Positions 1 to 9,413 of a stretch of DNA of 53,500 nucleotides are shown here, one piece after another. Source of the DNA: Cristatella mucedo. Taxonomy: Eukaryota; Bryozoa; Phylactolaemata; Cristatellidae. The stretch is from positions 7,851,501 to 7,905,000 of the forward strand of contig WPIO01000009.1 of NCBI GenBank assembly GCA_009760855.2, read 5' to 3'. The notes under the pieces were generated by a model that made no database searches, had not been told where the DNA came from, and was given only the letters and a program-made list of their open reading frames with translations. How positions within the stretch are numbered: position 1 is the stretch's first letter; the number at the start of each line of letters is the position of its first letter. The translations under genes were made by a program, and so were the position numbers.

Positions 1-362
1 CATCGCGGCTCATCACGGCTCATCAAGGAGAGATTCGTCCATCTTCTAGAGAAAAGACGAGAGAGGCGGCAAGCCAAAGGTTGAGCAGCCCAAATAGGCT
101 CTGCTCCCGCTCTGCCAAGCAATTGCTATTTCCAATCCCAAAAGAGCCTTGTTGTATACAGATATAATAATAATAAAAATGTATCGATAAAGACTTCCCC
201 CCTAACAGCTCAGCTGGCTTTTCGCTTCCACTCGGGGTAAAACGATTCTCATCGCCAGAAATGGCATTTCTATACAACACTACGCTCATAACTGTATTCA
301 CTCGGTGACAATTTCATTTCTTTAAGTAATGAATTAACTTTTATAATAAAAAAAGATTTTTC
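1..362. other. Left flank of the AT-rich island, no gene seen
   Basis: This stretch has mixed base composition and several stops in each frame. A short AT tract with ATA/ATAA units lies near 163-180. From about 295 the sequence turns AT-rich and leads into the polymerase remnant, so the edge of the virus-like insertion is probably near 295-360. I see no terminal inverted repeat or target duplication that would fix it. Confidence 0.4.
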
Positions 363-372
363 ATATTATATA

Positions 373-3300
373 ATGGCAATTTATTCTAGAAAGGGTAACT
401 CTTTTCCTAGTGAGGTTAGAAGACTCACGAGTTCTGATGATATCACTCCATCTAGATTACCTAGAGATGAGCGTTTTGTTTTCAGATTAGTAATGAATGA
501 TGCAAACGGTACTATTGAGTTTTATGAGTTCAGGCAAGGAGGCACTATAAAAAATAGCACAATAAATGGTTTTCTTAGTGAACCCTATTTTCTTGAGTTA
601 TCTTAGATATCAAGATTTAACTGATTCAGATTGCATACTCCTGTTAAGCTCTTTAGGAAAAAATCTATCTACTGACGTTTCTGATTCTAGGTTTGTTTCT
701 ACTTCTACTTTAACCGTAGTTGCTAGGGGTGTTTATCATTCTGTAACATCTAAAAAAATCTGTTTATTAAAGAAAGTGGTTGATCTTGCATCTGAAAACG
801 CTTTTGGTTCAGGGTGAGTTATAACTGGTATTACTTATTTCAGTTTCATTACTGGTAATTTTGTTCAAAGAAGAAGTTCAAGCTATATTCCATCTCGAAA
901 GACTATATTTATTAAGCAGTATTGCATTAATGTACAGATAGGGATAATTACTATGCATTCCGGTGTGGGATCCAGATTCTTACATCCTGCTAGAGGTAAG
1001 AAAAATTAAGGATCTCAAACATCATTTCAATGCTACATATTTAAAAGGTAAAAAAGTTTTTGAACTTGGCCCCTTAAATACTAAATTATTAGGAAGCATA
1101 CTGGGTGTAAGTAAAAATGTGTTTGAGTATCATGAGAAGACAGGAGCATCATTATTAAACTCTAATAAGTTTAAGAAGGAAATTGCATGCAGGCGTGTTA
1201 ACATTTTGCAAGTAAGACACTTTCATATTAAGCATTATATCTTGATAACTAAATTTATTGCACTTGGTTGCATTCTGAAATCTGGAGGTTCATTGTTTTA
1301 TTGCCATCGATGCTTGTTACGTATTTCGATAACAAATCGTCGGATATACATTTTATCAAGTTGCGATGGTTTAAATGGTCAACCAACTACTTTTCAGATG
1401 CCTAGAGATAATAAACTTAGATTTAATGATTTCGCAAGGTTCGTAGGATCTCCATGTGTTTTTTATTCAGATTTTGGAAGTATTTGTGTTAAGACTAATA
1501 ACTTGTTTTGATGGGGTTTGTAACTTTACTTCTACTGTTTGTGAAAATAAGTCGAAGTTTGGAAAGTGTTATACTAGTGATACAAAGGATACCCGTGACA
1601 CTATGCATTTACTATGTGGTGCTGCTTTCGTTATGCTGTATTGGAACGGTATGGTTATCCACAATTTTATTCACAGATCAAGTGATTGGATTTCTTTGTT
1701 TTTGAAGAGCTGATTAGCATAGTTGGTTTTGTTAAAAATAATATACTGTATTCGCCTAAGATTTGTATGAAACAACAAGATGAGATTATTTTTGATAAAT
1801 CTACTTGCTATTGGATCTGTAAAAAATAATTAATGATCCTTGTGAGAAGGTTAGAGAATTGTCATTTTGCTGGTAGATTTAGGAGAGCTGCACATATAGA
1901 TTATAATTGCATAATAATAATTATTATAATTATAATTTCCTAACAATTATAATAATTATCATTGCATACTAAATTATGCAATACGCTCTACTAGGTTTTG
2001 TCCCAAGAATTGAAAGTTAGCAGTTTTCTTTCACAATTTTAGTGGATATGAATCGCATACAGTTGTTTAGGCATTAAATCAATTTTGATGCTTTGGCAAA
2101 ACCAGTTGCACTCAACAAGGAAAAAGATACGGTGATTGCCGTAAAAGATATACAATTCAAGGATGCTGTGAATTTTATGAATGGCACTTTGAATGATATT
2201 GTTGGATCCTTATCTAGTAATTTTTCGAATTTCAGTGTTGCGAAGCAGGTATTCACTAGTGCATACCCTAGTGTAGCTCCGGATGACATGTTCTAGAAAT
2301 TACTAATTAGGAAAAGAGTTAACCCGTATGTATACATGGACTCTTTGGATTGTTTTATTGAAACTGTTCTTCCAACAATTGAAACATTTAGATCTTCCTT
2401 AAAATTCAATAAGGATATTAGTAATTCTGAATATGAGTTTGCTAAGGAAGTAAAGAGTAAGTTTGAGCATAAGAATCTTGGTGATTATTATGATCACTAC
2501 TTAATGGCAGATGTTACAAAACTTGCAGATTGCTTTGAGACATAAAAGAATAGATTAAGAGAGTTATTTAAATTAGATCCTGATAACTATCCATCTGCAC
2601 CACATTATGCATGGTCCTGTTCTTTGTACCTAACTGAGACTAATCTTGAGCTGCTTGGTAAGATTGAAGGTGAAATGAGCCTTTACCATGAATTCAGGAG
2701 ATCTATTCGGAGAGGTATTTATCAAGTTATTAAAAGGTATGCTAGGGTTAATAACCTTAGTGTATCAGGTTATGATAGTAGTAAGTCTAAGACAAGTATA
2801 ATGTAATGCGATGCTTGTGGTCTTTTTCCGTAATATTAGGGAAGATTCTGTTTCTAACTCCAGAAAAATGCATTAATTTACCTCCTGATTCACCACAAGG
2901 TATCTTAAGGAAGTTAATATTGTTTATCCAGAGTCACTACACAATCTTCATAATAATCATCCACATTTTTACAGTTAGTAGGCTAGTTGATTTTAGTGAG
3001 TACTCAGAGAATCAGAAATTGTTTAATCCTGGTGATGCAGCAACACCTAAGCTGATATGTGAGTTCTTACCAAAGTATAAATACGTATCACTAAGTTAAA
3101 TCATTTACATTTGATTAGGCTCGTTGGGTAAGACAATTTATAGATAATTGGGCTGAGAAGAAAGTTTAGTATGAGAGAGAGAGAGAGGACACTTTTTCTA
3201 GGAATCCTTACAAGGGATTTATAAGCCAGATATTTTCAAAAACTTTGAGGATGCAGAGAGAAAGGTTAGTGTACAGATTGTTAATTATCCAAGTGAAAGT

Positions 3301-3708
3301 GGGTGTAAGATTTATCATAAGCCAATGAAAGATTCTACAATGAAATCATATAGATGTTTTGATAATACATTAATAGTTTTTGAGAATTTTTAAGAAAGTA
3401 ACTAAGTTACAGAAACAGTTGTTCGTAGGTAGCTCTATCTTGGTCTTATCGAAACTAAATATGAAAATATTTTATTAGGACATATTAGTTCCAAAGTTTG
3501 GCAAGAAAGTTGGATTAATATATACCGATACAGATTCACTAGTTATTGAGATAGAAAGCGATCATCTTGAACTAGAGTTAGAAGAAATTAAAGATTGGTT
3601 TCACATCGAAGGTTTTGAAAAGTTTAAAGACGAAGTCGAAGGAAATCTATCGAAGAGACTTGTGCTCTTAGATCCAAGTCATATTCAGTTAAGGTTGGTA
3701 GGGAAACT
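373..3708 (+). pseudogene. Decayed protein-primed type B DNA polymerase, Polinton/Maverick type
   Basis: In life this enzyme would copy the element's DNA from a protein primer. Recognisable pieces appear in the family order. An N-terminal segment ends in 'GSG' followed by a stop (about 808-819) where the family has GSGW, and 'SSYIPSRK' follows at about 875. The exonuclease-I-like 'FYSDFGS' is at about 1461-1481. An endonuclease-VII-like zinc motif 'CYWICKK' is at about 1806-1826, with 'CHFAGRFRRAAH' just after. 'FFHNFSGYESH' is at 2026-2058. A long collinear stretch runs 2090-2806, a motif-A-like 'CDACGLF' sits near 2811, catalytic 'YTDTDSL' is at 3521-3541, and 'SKSYSVKVGRET' with the KxY-type motif is at about 3673-3708. 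The pieces lie in different frames and are separated by TAA, TAG and TGA stops and small indels, so no product is possible. Several pieces remain open for 60-180 codons, so decay is not extreme. A LINE cuts off the C-terminal part. A linear-plasmid polymerase is the main alternative. Confidence 0.85.
1911..1966. repeat. AT-only imperfect palindrome
   Basis: An ATAATTATTATAATT arm is followed after a short spacer (TCCTAAC) by its inverse, giving a stem of about 15 bp. It lies within the polymerase remnant between the zinc-motif segment and the 'HNFSGYES' segment. It may be a small insertion or slippage product, and I see no known function. Confidence 0.45.
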
Positions 3709-4664
3709 GACGATGATAAAACTAACTTACTAGTTATAGGCAAACCCAGTGTGATTCAGAAATTGGATAGGCTGAGGCTCAAAATTGGCTCTTCCAGCAT
3801 ATCTCCTGTTGAATCAGCTCGAAATCTAGGTGTCATGTTCCAAAGTGACCTCTCGTTAGACGACCACATCAGCTCCACAGTCAAAGCTGCCTACTTTCAG
3901 CTACATAATATTGCTAAAACTCGGGCTTTTTTAGATAAGGATACAACGTCTAAATTAGTCCATGCATTTGTGACATCCCATCTTGACTTCTGTAACTCAC
4001 TGCTTGCTGGCCTACCTGCCTCTGCTCTTAGGGGCTTACAGCTGGTGCAAAACTCTGCAGCCAGGCTTGTCTGTCGTGAGCGTCGCAGTTGCCATCACAC
4101 CACTTCTCGCCGACCTGCACTGGCTACCAGTCAAGCAATGAATCGACTTCAAGGTTTTGTCGCTCTCTTTTAGGTCACTTCATTCTTTGGCTCCAGCCTA
4201 TCTCTCAGATCTACTCCCCCATCAGGCCAAGCATCGTACCACCCGCTTTTCGGAATCCAACAGTTTACCAATACCTCGTACCAACCTCAAATCCTTTGGA
4301 GATCGCGAATTTAGCTCGTATGCTCCCAAAGCGTGGAACTCACTCCCGACTTGTGTCAGAACGTCCTCTGACTTGACCACATTAAAAAAGAACTTGAAAA
4401 CACAACTATTAAGGACAGCATTAAGTGGGTCCCTGTGATTCGTCATTGATATGCTTATGCTGACACTGTGCATGCTGCCACTAACCACATTTGCATGCTG
4501 ACCCTATGCATGCCACCCCTAACCATGTTATTCATGTTGTTTGTTTATCAATCATGATGTTACTCACCATTCAATTGCATTTCCCTTTGCAGCAAATGTA
4601 AAGCGCCTAGAAAGAGATTGAGTTCTCTGAGGGTGCTTTATCAAGTGCATTATTATTATTATTC
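3709..4664 (+). mobile_element. LINE A, 5'-truncated copy (L2/CR1-like non-LTR retrotransposon)
   Basis: This is the 3' part of a reverse-transcriptase ORF plus its 3' UTR. It matches the larger minus-strand copy at 43349-47382 from 'DDKTN' onward. Visible pieces are 'SARNLGVMFQSDLSLDDH', 'LDFCNSLLAGLPA', 'QLVQNSAARLV' and 'APKAWNSLPTC', all typical of the region after the RT core in L2/CR1 elements. A frameshift occurs near 4090-4150. The 3' end carries the conserved hairpin (about 4600-4640) and an (ATT)n tail at 4649-4663. The copy begins directly after the KxY-type motif of the DNA polymerase remnant, so it interrupted that gene. It has no RT catalytic core and no endonuclease and is dead. 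Confidence 0.88.
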
Positions 4665-5475
4665 TTAGAGGGCATTATAGGCATTCGATTCTAAGAAATG
4701 CTGACTTAACTGCAGCCTGCACAGTTATGGCTTCATACAGAAGAGTGCTTCTACAGCTTAACATCACGTCCGATCCCTATCTAAGATAAGGAGCTGTCTT
4801 CCACGGTGGCTTGCAAAAAATTTAACTAGCTCCTTAGTTTTGTCTCGGCTTGATTATTGTAATTCCCTTTTGTCAGACTACCAAAAAAAGCAACTATGCC
4901 GCTGAAAATGGCTATGAATATGGCTGCAAAGCTAGTTTTCAAGTCCCAGAGGTTTAACCAAGCGTCTCCTTTGCTAAAAGAACTAGGATGGCTGCCAGTT
5001 GATCAACGGATACAGAGCAAAGTTTTTACGCTGGCCCACAAGGTCCGCTACGGCTTGGCTTCTCCATACCTAGCTGAACAATTGTACCAGTTTCAGCTTC
5101 CTCGTGCCCTCAGGTCATGTATAGTTACTAAATTCCTCCACTTAAAGACCATTAGCGACAGAAGCTTTTGCTCTGCTGGTCCTAGACTGTGGAGCTCGCT
5201 TCCACAATTCTTACGAAACGACAACTACTCTCCTGCTGCCGACTATGGCTCATCCTTTTCAGCGGCCCTGAGCTGCTACTTTCAGGCTACTCACTACCTC
5301 TACTGCTTTCCTGACTCTGCTATGCTTCCCACTTTCTCTTTGCTGCGTGAGATGAAGTCTGTTGGCTACGGAATGCGTTCCGAAAGCCGCCTAGGCTGTG
5401 ATTGCGCAATGCAAAACTCTCCAAGCGTAACACCCACATAGTCTTGTGGCTTTGTGGAGTTACAGACGGAGATAC
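4665..5475 (+). mobile_element. LINE B, 5'-truncated copy (second L2/CR1-like family)
   Basis: This 3' fragment of a different non-LTR family directly abuts the (ATT)n tail of LINE A. It retains 'SLVLSRLDYCNSLLSDY' and, after a frame change, an open run from 4896 to 5441 with 'LGWLPVDQRIQSKVFTLAHK', 'YGLASPYLAEQL' and 'GPRLWSSLPQFLRN'. The terminal segment 'GTGGAGTTACAGACGGAGATA' region (5450-5474) recurs, inverted, at 43252 and 45459. The end of the ORF is followed by a short UTR. The catalytic RT core is missing. Confidence 0.82.
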
Positions 5476-5559
5476 ACAACACATGGCTATGATTATTGCG
5501 ATAATTACAGAATTAAATAAACTAGAGGCTATTGACACTAGTATTTAAATAATGTTTAC

Positions 5560-6110
5560 TTTAAAAAAGAAAATTTGCATAGTATGAGAAATGTCTGACT
5601 AAGAAATTGTTCAAGAATCTGATTCATGCGAATATGATGAGCCCCTTTCTGGAGATGAGGAAGAAAATAAAATGAATATTCAGATGATCAAGGTTATCTA
5701 TCAAGTGAAGAGGAAATTGAAGATGAATATATAGAATATAAATATAAGGAAGACAATTAAGGTGAATATGGAGATTTTTAGAATGGAATACACTTGTAAT
5801 ATTATATATAAATGGATATGTCAATAATTCTTAGCTGTGAGCAATCTCGTGAAATGGCATTAAATCTGTCTTAACAAAATGAAGGGGTTGATCAGCAAAT
5901 AGTTAAGCATTCTATGGATAATTTGATTTCCGATCTTGGTAGTTTATATTTAAGTTCTTAATGAAATTTGTGATATCAGTGATAGAGTAATGGAGTGTAG
6001 AGGAAAAATAATTAGCATTATCACTGACGAAGAAAAAAAGAAATTGCCTGTTACCAAAGATGGTGTGCAAGTGATCACCAAGTCAGCGGAGTAATTTGTT
6101 TAAATCTTTC
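5560..6110 (+). pseudogene. Unrecognised acidic reading-frame remnants of the virus-like element
   Basis: Composition is AT-rich as in the polymerase segment. Short open stretches rich in Asp, Glu and Ser ('ESDSCEYDEPLSGDEEEN' near 5612-5670, 'YLSSEEEIEDEYIEY' in another frame near 5697-5740) are followed by 'CEQSREMAL', 'DQQIVKHSMDNLISDLG' and, near 5970-6090, 'DISDRVMECRGK' with 'KKKLPVTKDGVQ'. Stops and frame changes interrupt them. They look like remains of one or two proteins encoded on the + strand. I do not recognise a family and assign no function. Confidence 0.4.
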
Positions 6111-6690
6111 ATGAACTATAAAGATAGTGTCAACAGCCACTACAACAGATATTTCTTATCTTAATCAAACTACGTCTGCTGCTCTTCTTAACTCTCATGT
6201 CGATTATCTAATTAAGTTTAGATTGACCGCTTATGATGCACAAACACTCGACTCTGATGTCTCCATCTTCACTGATCAATCTGTTAAATAGTTTTAGGTT
6301 GCTGAATGCGATGCTGAGACACAAAGAGTTATTAAAGCTGGAGTGAGTAACGTTATTACTGATCTCCAAGAAACTGTTAGGACATAGGTTGATGGTCTTC
6401 TTGATACTCCTGGAGAAATCTCAGCTTACACTACTCGGATTGCCAGTAAAATTCATACTATTACTCTTATTACTTATACTCTTATTTCTGGTGTTTCAGG
6501 TGTTAAGCCTGACATCTCAAATATTGTTGAGGATTAGTGCTAAGCAATCCTGCCAGACATAACGGATGGAACAAGTGCTAGACAAAAGGCTGCAATTGCT
6601 GCTGCATCTGCTGCTACTAATATTGCTCCAGCTGCTCCAGCAACACCTGCTTCTAGAGCCGATATTATTTCTGTTCAGCCGATACAGTTC
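6110..6690 (+). pseudogene. Unrecognised reading frame with few stops, virus-like element
   Basis: One + frame stays nearly open for about 190 codons, broken by in-frame TAG/TAA codons (near 6291, 6384 and 6536). It reads as a helical, Thr/Ala/Asp-rich protein ending in an Ala/Pro-rich stretch ('AAIAAASAATNIAPAAPA', about 6590-6650). The length, low stop count and polymerase-like base composition suggest a former structural or accessory gene of the element. I see no motif that names it. Confidence 0.4.
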
Positions 6691-6734
6691 GTCAATAAAA
6701 TATTTATAAAAATAATATATATAAATAGTATAGA

Positions 6735-7250
6735 ATGAAACCAATTCCTATTGAGACCAGATGTACAGATAATCTTAGAGAAGTTATTAGACAACATAAT
6801 AATAATTTTAAAATATGCACACTTCCAATGGGGTCGCATTGAGGATATTCATAGTTGCTTGATTGAATCATTAAGCTTAGAACTTGAGTATAAATGTCTT
6901 AGAATGAAGCCAAATGATCCACATTTGTCAAATCCTTATTCGAAGATTAGAGATGGAAATATATTTCCCGAGTTCTTAGCAGATCTAAACGATACCGTCG
7001 TAAATGACATGAGATATGCAGCTTACCCAAAGAAGGTTGAAAACATTATTGAAATGTTTAGAGCAGTTATTAATGGTTTTATTCTTCAACATTTGTTCCT
7101 CCTAAAGAGTTTATACAAGAGAAACTTAATTGGAGAATTCAATTTCAGTAGTTTTTTAATTTTATCGAGTACTTCTGCTTCTGTCTTAGTTATCTCATTC
7201 ATAACTATCTCACTAGTTTCTTTTGTGATGCTTGTGCCAACTTTATAAAT
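6735..7250 (+). pseudogene. Unrecognised decayed frame, virus-like element
   Basis: A start-like ATG at 6735 opens 'MKPIPIETRCTDNLREVIR'. After a frameshift near 6830 a second frame continues with 'IEDIHSCLIESLSLELEYK' and 'NPYSKIRDGNIFPEFLADL' to about 7110, then another change leads to an AT-rich tail. The + strand frame open from 6751 to 7248 covers most of it. The middle part looks like real former coding sequence. The family is unknown. Confidence 0.4.
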
Positions 7251-7359
7251 AATTTCACCAAGCACATTTATACGAGATACTCAAACTTTAAAACTACCCA
7301 TTTTATTTAAATATTAATAATTCCAATTGAGATAATATTGAGGTTGAAAGCTCCTCTCT

Positions 7360-7425
7360 TAATAATAATAACAACATATTTGATAAAGCGCCTTTAGAGA
7401 ACTCAATCTCTTTCTAGGCGCTCTT
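7360..7425 (-). repeat. Isolated LINE A/SINE-2 3' terminal segment
   Basis: An AATAATAATAA tail at 7360 is followed by the conserved 3' hairpin of LINE A, read on the minus strand (about 7384-7422). No further LINE sequence follows, so this is a very short 5'-truncated insertion into the virus-like element. Confidence 0.7.
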
Positions 7426-7659
7426 GCAATTGTTCCTATTTCTGCACAATTGCTTGGGTTTGGAGTTAAAAAGTCAAGTCTATAAGCGTTTGATAAATGA
7501 TTGTAAATGAAATAAATTTTTAACTGTAAAACCTATTAATCCTTGAGTAATAGGAGCTAAATTCGCATTATTAAAGTTTTTTACAGAATTAGTTAGTGGT
7601 AACATGCTATTATCTATTCCATAACAGTTAAGGGGAAAATAAGTTTGAAGGGAAATACC

Positions 7660-8311
7660 TTGGAGATGTCAAACGGCCATGGTATTTCTAATTATTTTTT
7701 TCCATCCACTAACTTCAATGTTTGCAGTTACAGTTAAATAAATACAGTGTTACCATTGCTTTGAAGGTAATCAGATTTACCGGTTCTACTTATAACACGA
7801 TAACATTCTTTATCATTAATATTATTTCTTAAATTTAACTGAGCTGCATCAATGTCTGTTATATTAGTTATAAACTTATAGCAGGTTGTCTTTCCTACTC
7901 GAACATCTGATAATCTAGACAAGCTATCAGTGCTATCTACTACGATATTAGTATATTTTTGTATTGTTAGTACACCATTAGCTGTAGGATTTTTTAACTG
8001 ATTAATGAATCGTATAATCCATTAAGATAAAAGCATCCAACTGGTGTTGGTGAGTGGAAAAAATTGTATATAATTAAAATTTAGTCATAACCTCATTTTC
8101 TTTAATAGGATTTGAGAGATTGACGTATTTTATATAATTAGCTGATATTTTTCCTTTAATTACATAACCAGAGTCCTTTCTAAGATGATTAGTATCAGTG
8201 AAAAGTCTTACTAACGAACTCTAAAGAGTCAAAGGTATTTGCAGAGTTAATTAACTTATTTCCACCCACATCTATAGCTCCATTTATTGAAAAATAGTTT
8301 CTAGTTAACAT
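7660..8311 (-). pseudogene. Decayed phage-tail-fibre-like protein, virus-like element
   Basis: Read on the minus strand from an ATG at 8311: 'INGAIDVGGNKLINSA', then after a frameshift 'RLFTDTNHLRKDSGYV' and 'YIKYVNLSNPIKENEVMTK'. The pattern 'GNKLIN ... NLSNPI.EN..MTK' matches the repeating unit of modular phage tail fibres (N-x-I-x-x-L-x-x-P ... A-x-T-K-x-Y-V). After more breaks a frame open at 7734-7922 continues ('SLSRLSDVRVGKTTCYKF'), then 'VTANIEVSGWKK' near 7690. At least three frameshifts or stops destroy it. A related segment lies on the opposite strand at 8620-8912. The fibre assignment rests on motif resemblance only. Confidence 0.5.
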
Positions 8312-8339
8312 TTACTATTATTTAATTTTATTTAATGCT

Positions 8340-8427
8340 AAAAAAATACATTTGAAATAGCACCCTCAGAGAACTCAATCTCTTTCTAGGCACTTTAAAT
8401 TTGATGCAAAGGAAGCACGATCGATAA
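8340..8427 (-). repeat. LINE A 3' terminal fragment
   Basis: The conserved terminal hairpin (8360-8396, minus orientation) is followed by 'GATGCAAAGGAAGCACGATCGA', also found downstream of the hairpin in the larger LINE A copies at 17160, 26400 and 43380. It is a short truncated insertion between the two fibre-like remnants. Confidence 0.7.
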
Positions 8428-8449
8428 GAGATATAAACAAGCTATATAT

Positions 8450-8606
8450 AAATATACTGTTATTAATTTATTACATTTTGTACTTCCTGATCTAAAGAAG
8501 GTGCTTTCTATAAGTTTATTTTATATAATTTAATGCTACATAAACATATACTGATATTATTTTATTATATATTGTACTTCCTGATCTAAAGAAGATGCTT
8601 TCTAAT
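8450..8606 (+). repeat. Direct repeat, ~58 bp unit at 94-bp spacing
   Basis: Two copies of an AT-rich unit share 'TACTTCCTGATCTAAAGAAG' (8481 and 8575) and the following TGCTTTCTA. They lie between the two fibre-like remnants, which run on opposite strands away from each other. A duplicated non-coding or regulatory segment of the element is possible, but nothing in the sequence proves it. Confidence 0.55.
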
Positions 8607-8619
8607 AATAAAGTTCAAA

Positions 8620-8912
8620 TAACAAAGTTCCTACAAACTTTGTCACTAATGTATGCAAAGGAATTAATGCAGATGATGAAAAAGATATGAATAACCATAG
8701 AATAATTGATAGCGGATCCTGTAAATCCTTTAGTTGCTACAACCAAAGATGGTGCATATACTAAACTTCTATTAACCGGTGGAACTATAACAGGTAGTTT
8801 ATTCGCTAACGGAAAAATATTAATTAATGACAATATAGGTATAGGAGGATCCTCTGTTCCTAATTTCGAATACATTAATCCGGATTTTTTTAAACTAGTA
8901 CAGACACTATGA
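8620..8912 (+). pseudogene. Phage-tail-fibre-like fragment, virus-like element
   Basis: A short frame near 8670 reads 'DDEKDMNNHRIID'. After a small frameshift at about 8712 a second frame reads 'ADPVNPLVATTKDGAY', then 'LLLTGGTITGSLFANGKI', and stops at 8912. 'NNHRI..ADP...L.ATTK' and 'LTGGTITGSL' are the two hallmark phrases of modular phage tail-fibre repeats. It faces away from the related minus-strand remnant at 7660-8311. It is too short to be a whole gene, and the composition change begins just after it. Confidence 0.5.
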
Positions 8913-9389
8913 GTAAAACTTTGAGAGGTGTGGAAGGGTATTACAATTACAGTCGACTCCGCTTAGAAGAATACGCTCGGGCAGGCAAGTGGCCGTTCCT
9001 ATGGACACCAACGCTACAACTTAAACCCATGCCTATGGCTCTCTGTACTAGCAGCCTATCTGTCCCCATTTAAGTTGCTGCGAGCAGATACTGGTATGGG
9101 GAACTCCAATTTCGCAACGTCAAGGCGGTGCCGACCGCTCCTTCCAAAGCGATTCTCCTCTACAGAAATTTTCCTCAACCAAGAGATTTTGCTTCGGAGC
9201 GATGAGAATTTACCACATTTACGATGCTTGCCTACCGTTGTTTGCCAAGTGCTTGAGCAGGGTGCTTACGCAGCCGTGCGTCGGAGGGGTAGCCGATGAC
9301 GCGACCGCGCCCCTTTGGCGGCCCTCAACGGATGCGAAGAGGCTTGTGGGTAAATTTAGCGGCGCTCGCTTGCCGCCTCTTACTCGGAG
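8913..9389 (+). promoter_or_regulatory. Probable promoter and 5' UTR of the SRRM1 homologue
   Basis: Base composition switches from AT-rich to CpG-rich here, most clearly in 9120-9400, directly ahead of the start codon at 9390. A CpG-rich promoter suits a broadly expressed splicing factor. I see no TATA box at a convincing distance and the transcription start cannot be placed. Confidence 0.4.
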
Positions 9390-9413
9390 ATGACGGACGC
9401 GGGGTTCTTTAAG
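9390..9413 (+). CDS. SRRM1 exon 1 (24-nt coding part)
   Basis: ATG at 9390 starts 'MTDAGFFK', which corresponds to the conserved SRRM1 N-terminus (MDAGFF-). The donor AAG|GTACAG follows. A purine at -3 supports this start. The junction is phase 0, as needed for exon 2. Intron 1 is 5,689 bp and holds SINEs at 11561, 13767 and 14239. Confidence 0.85.

Noticed and set aside
373-3708. Intact polymerase read with a variant genetic code
   Set aside because: All three stop codons occur in frame and there are also frameshifts, so recoding cannot rescue it.
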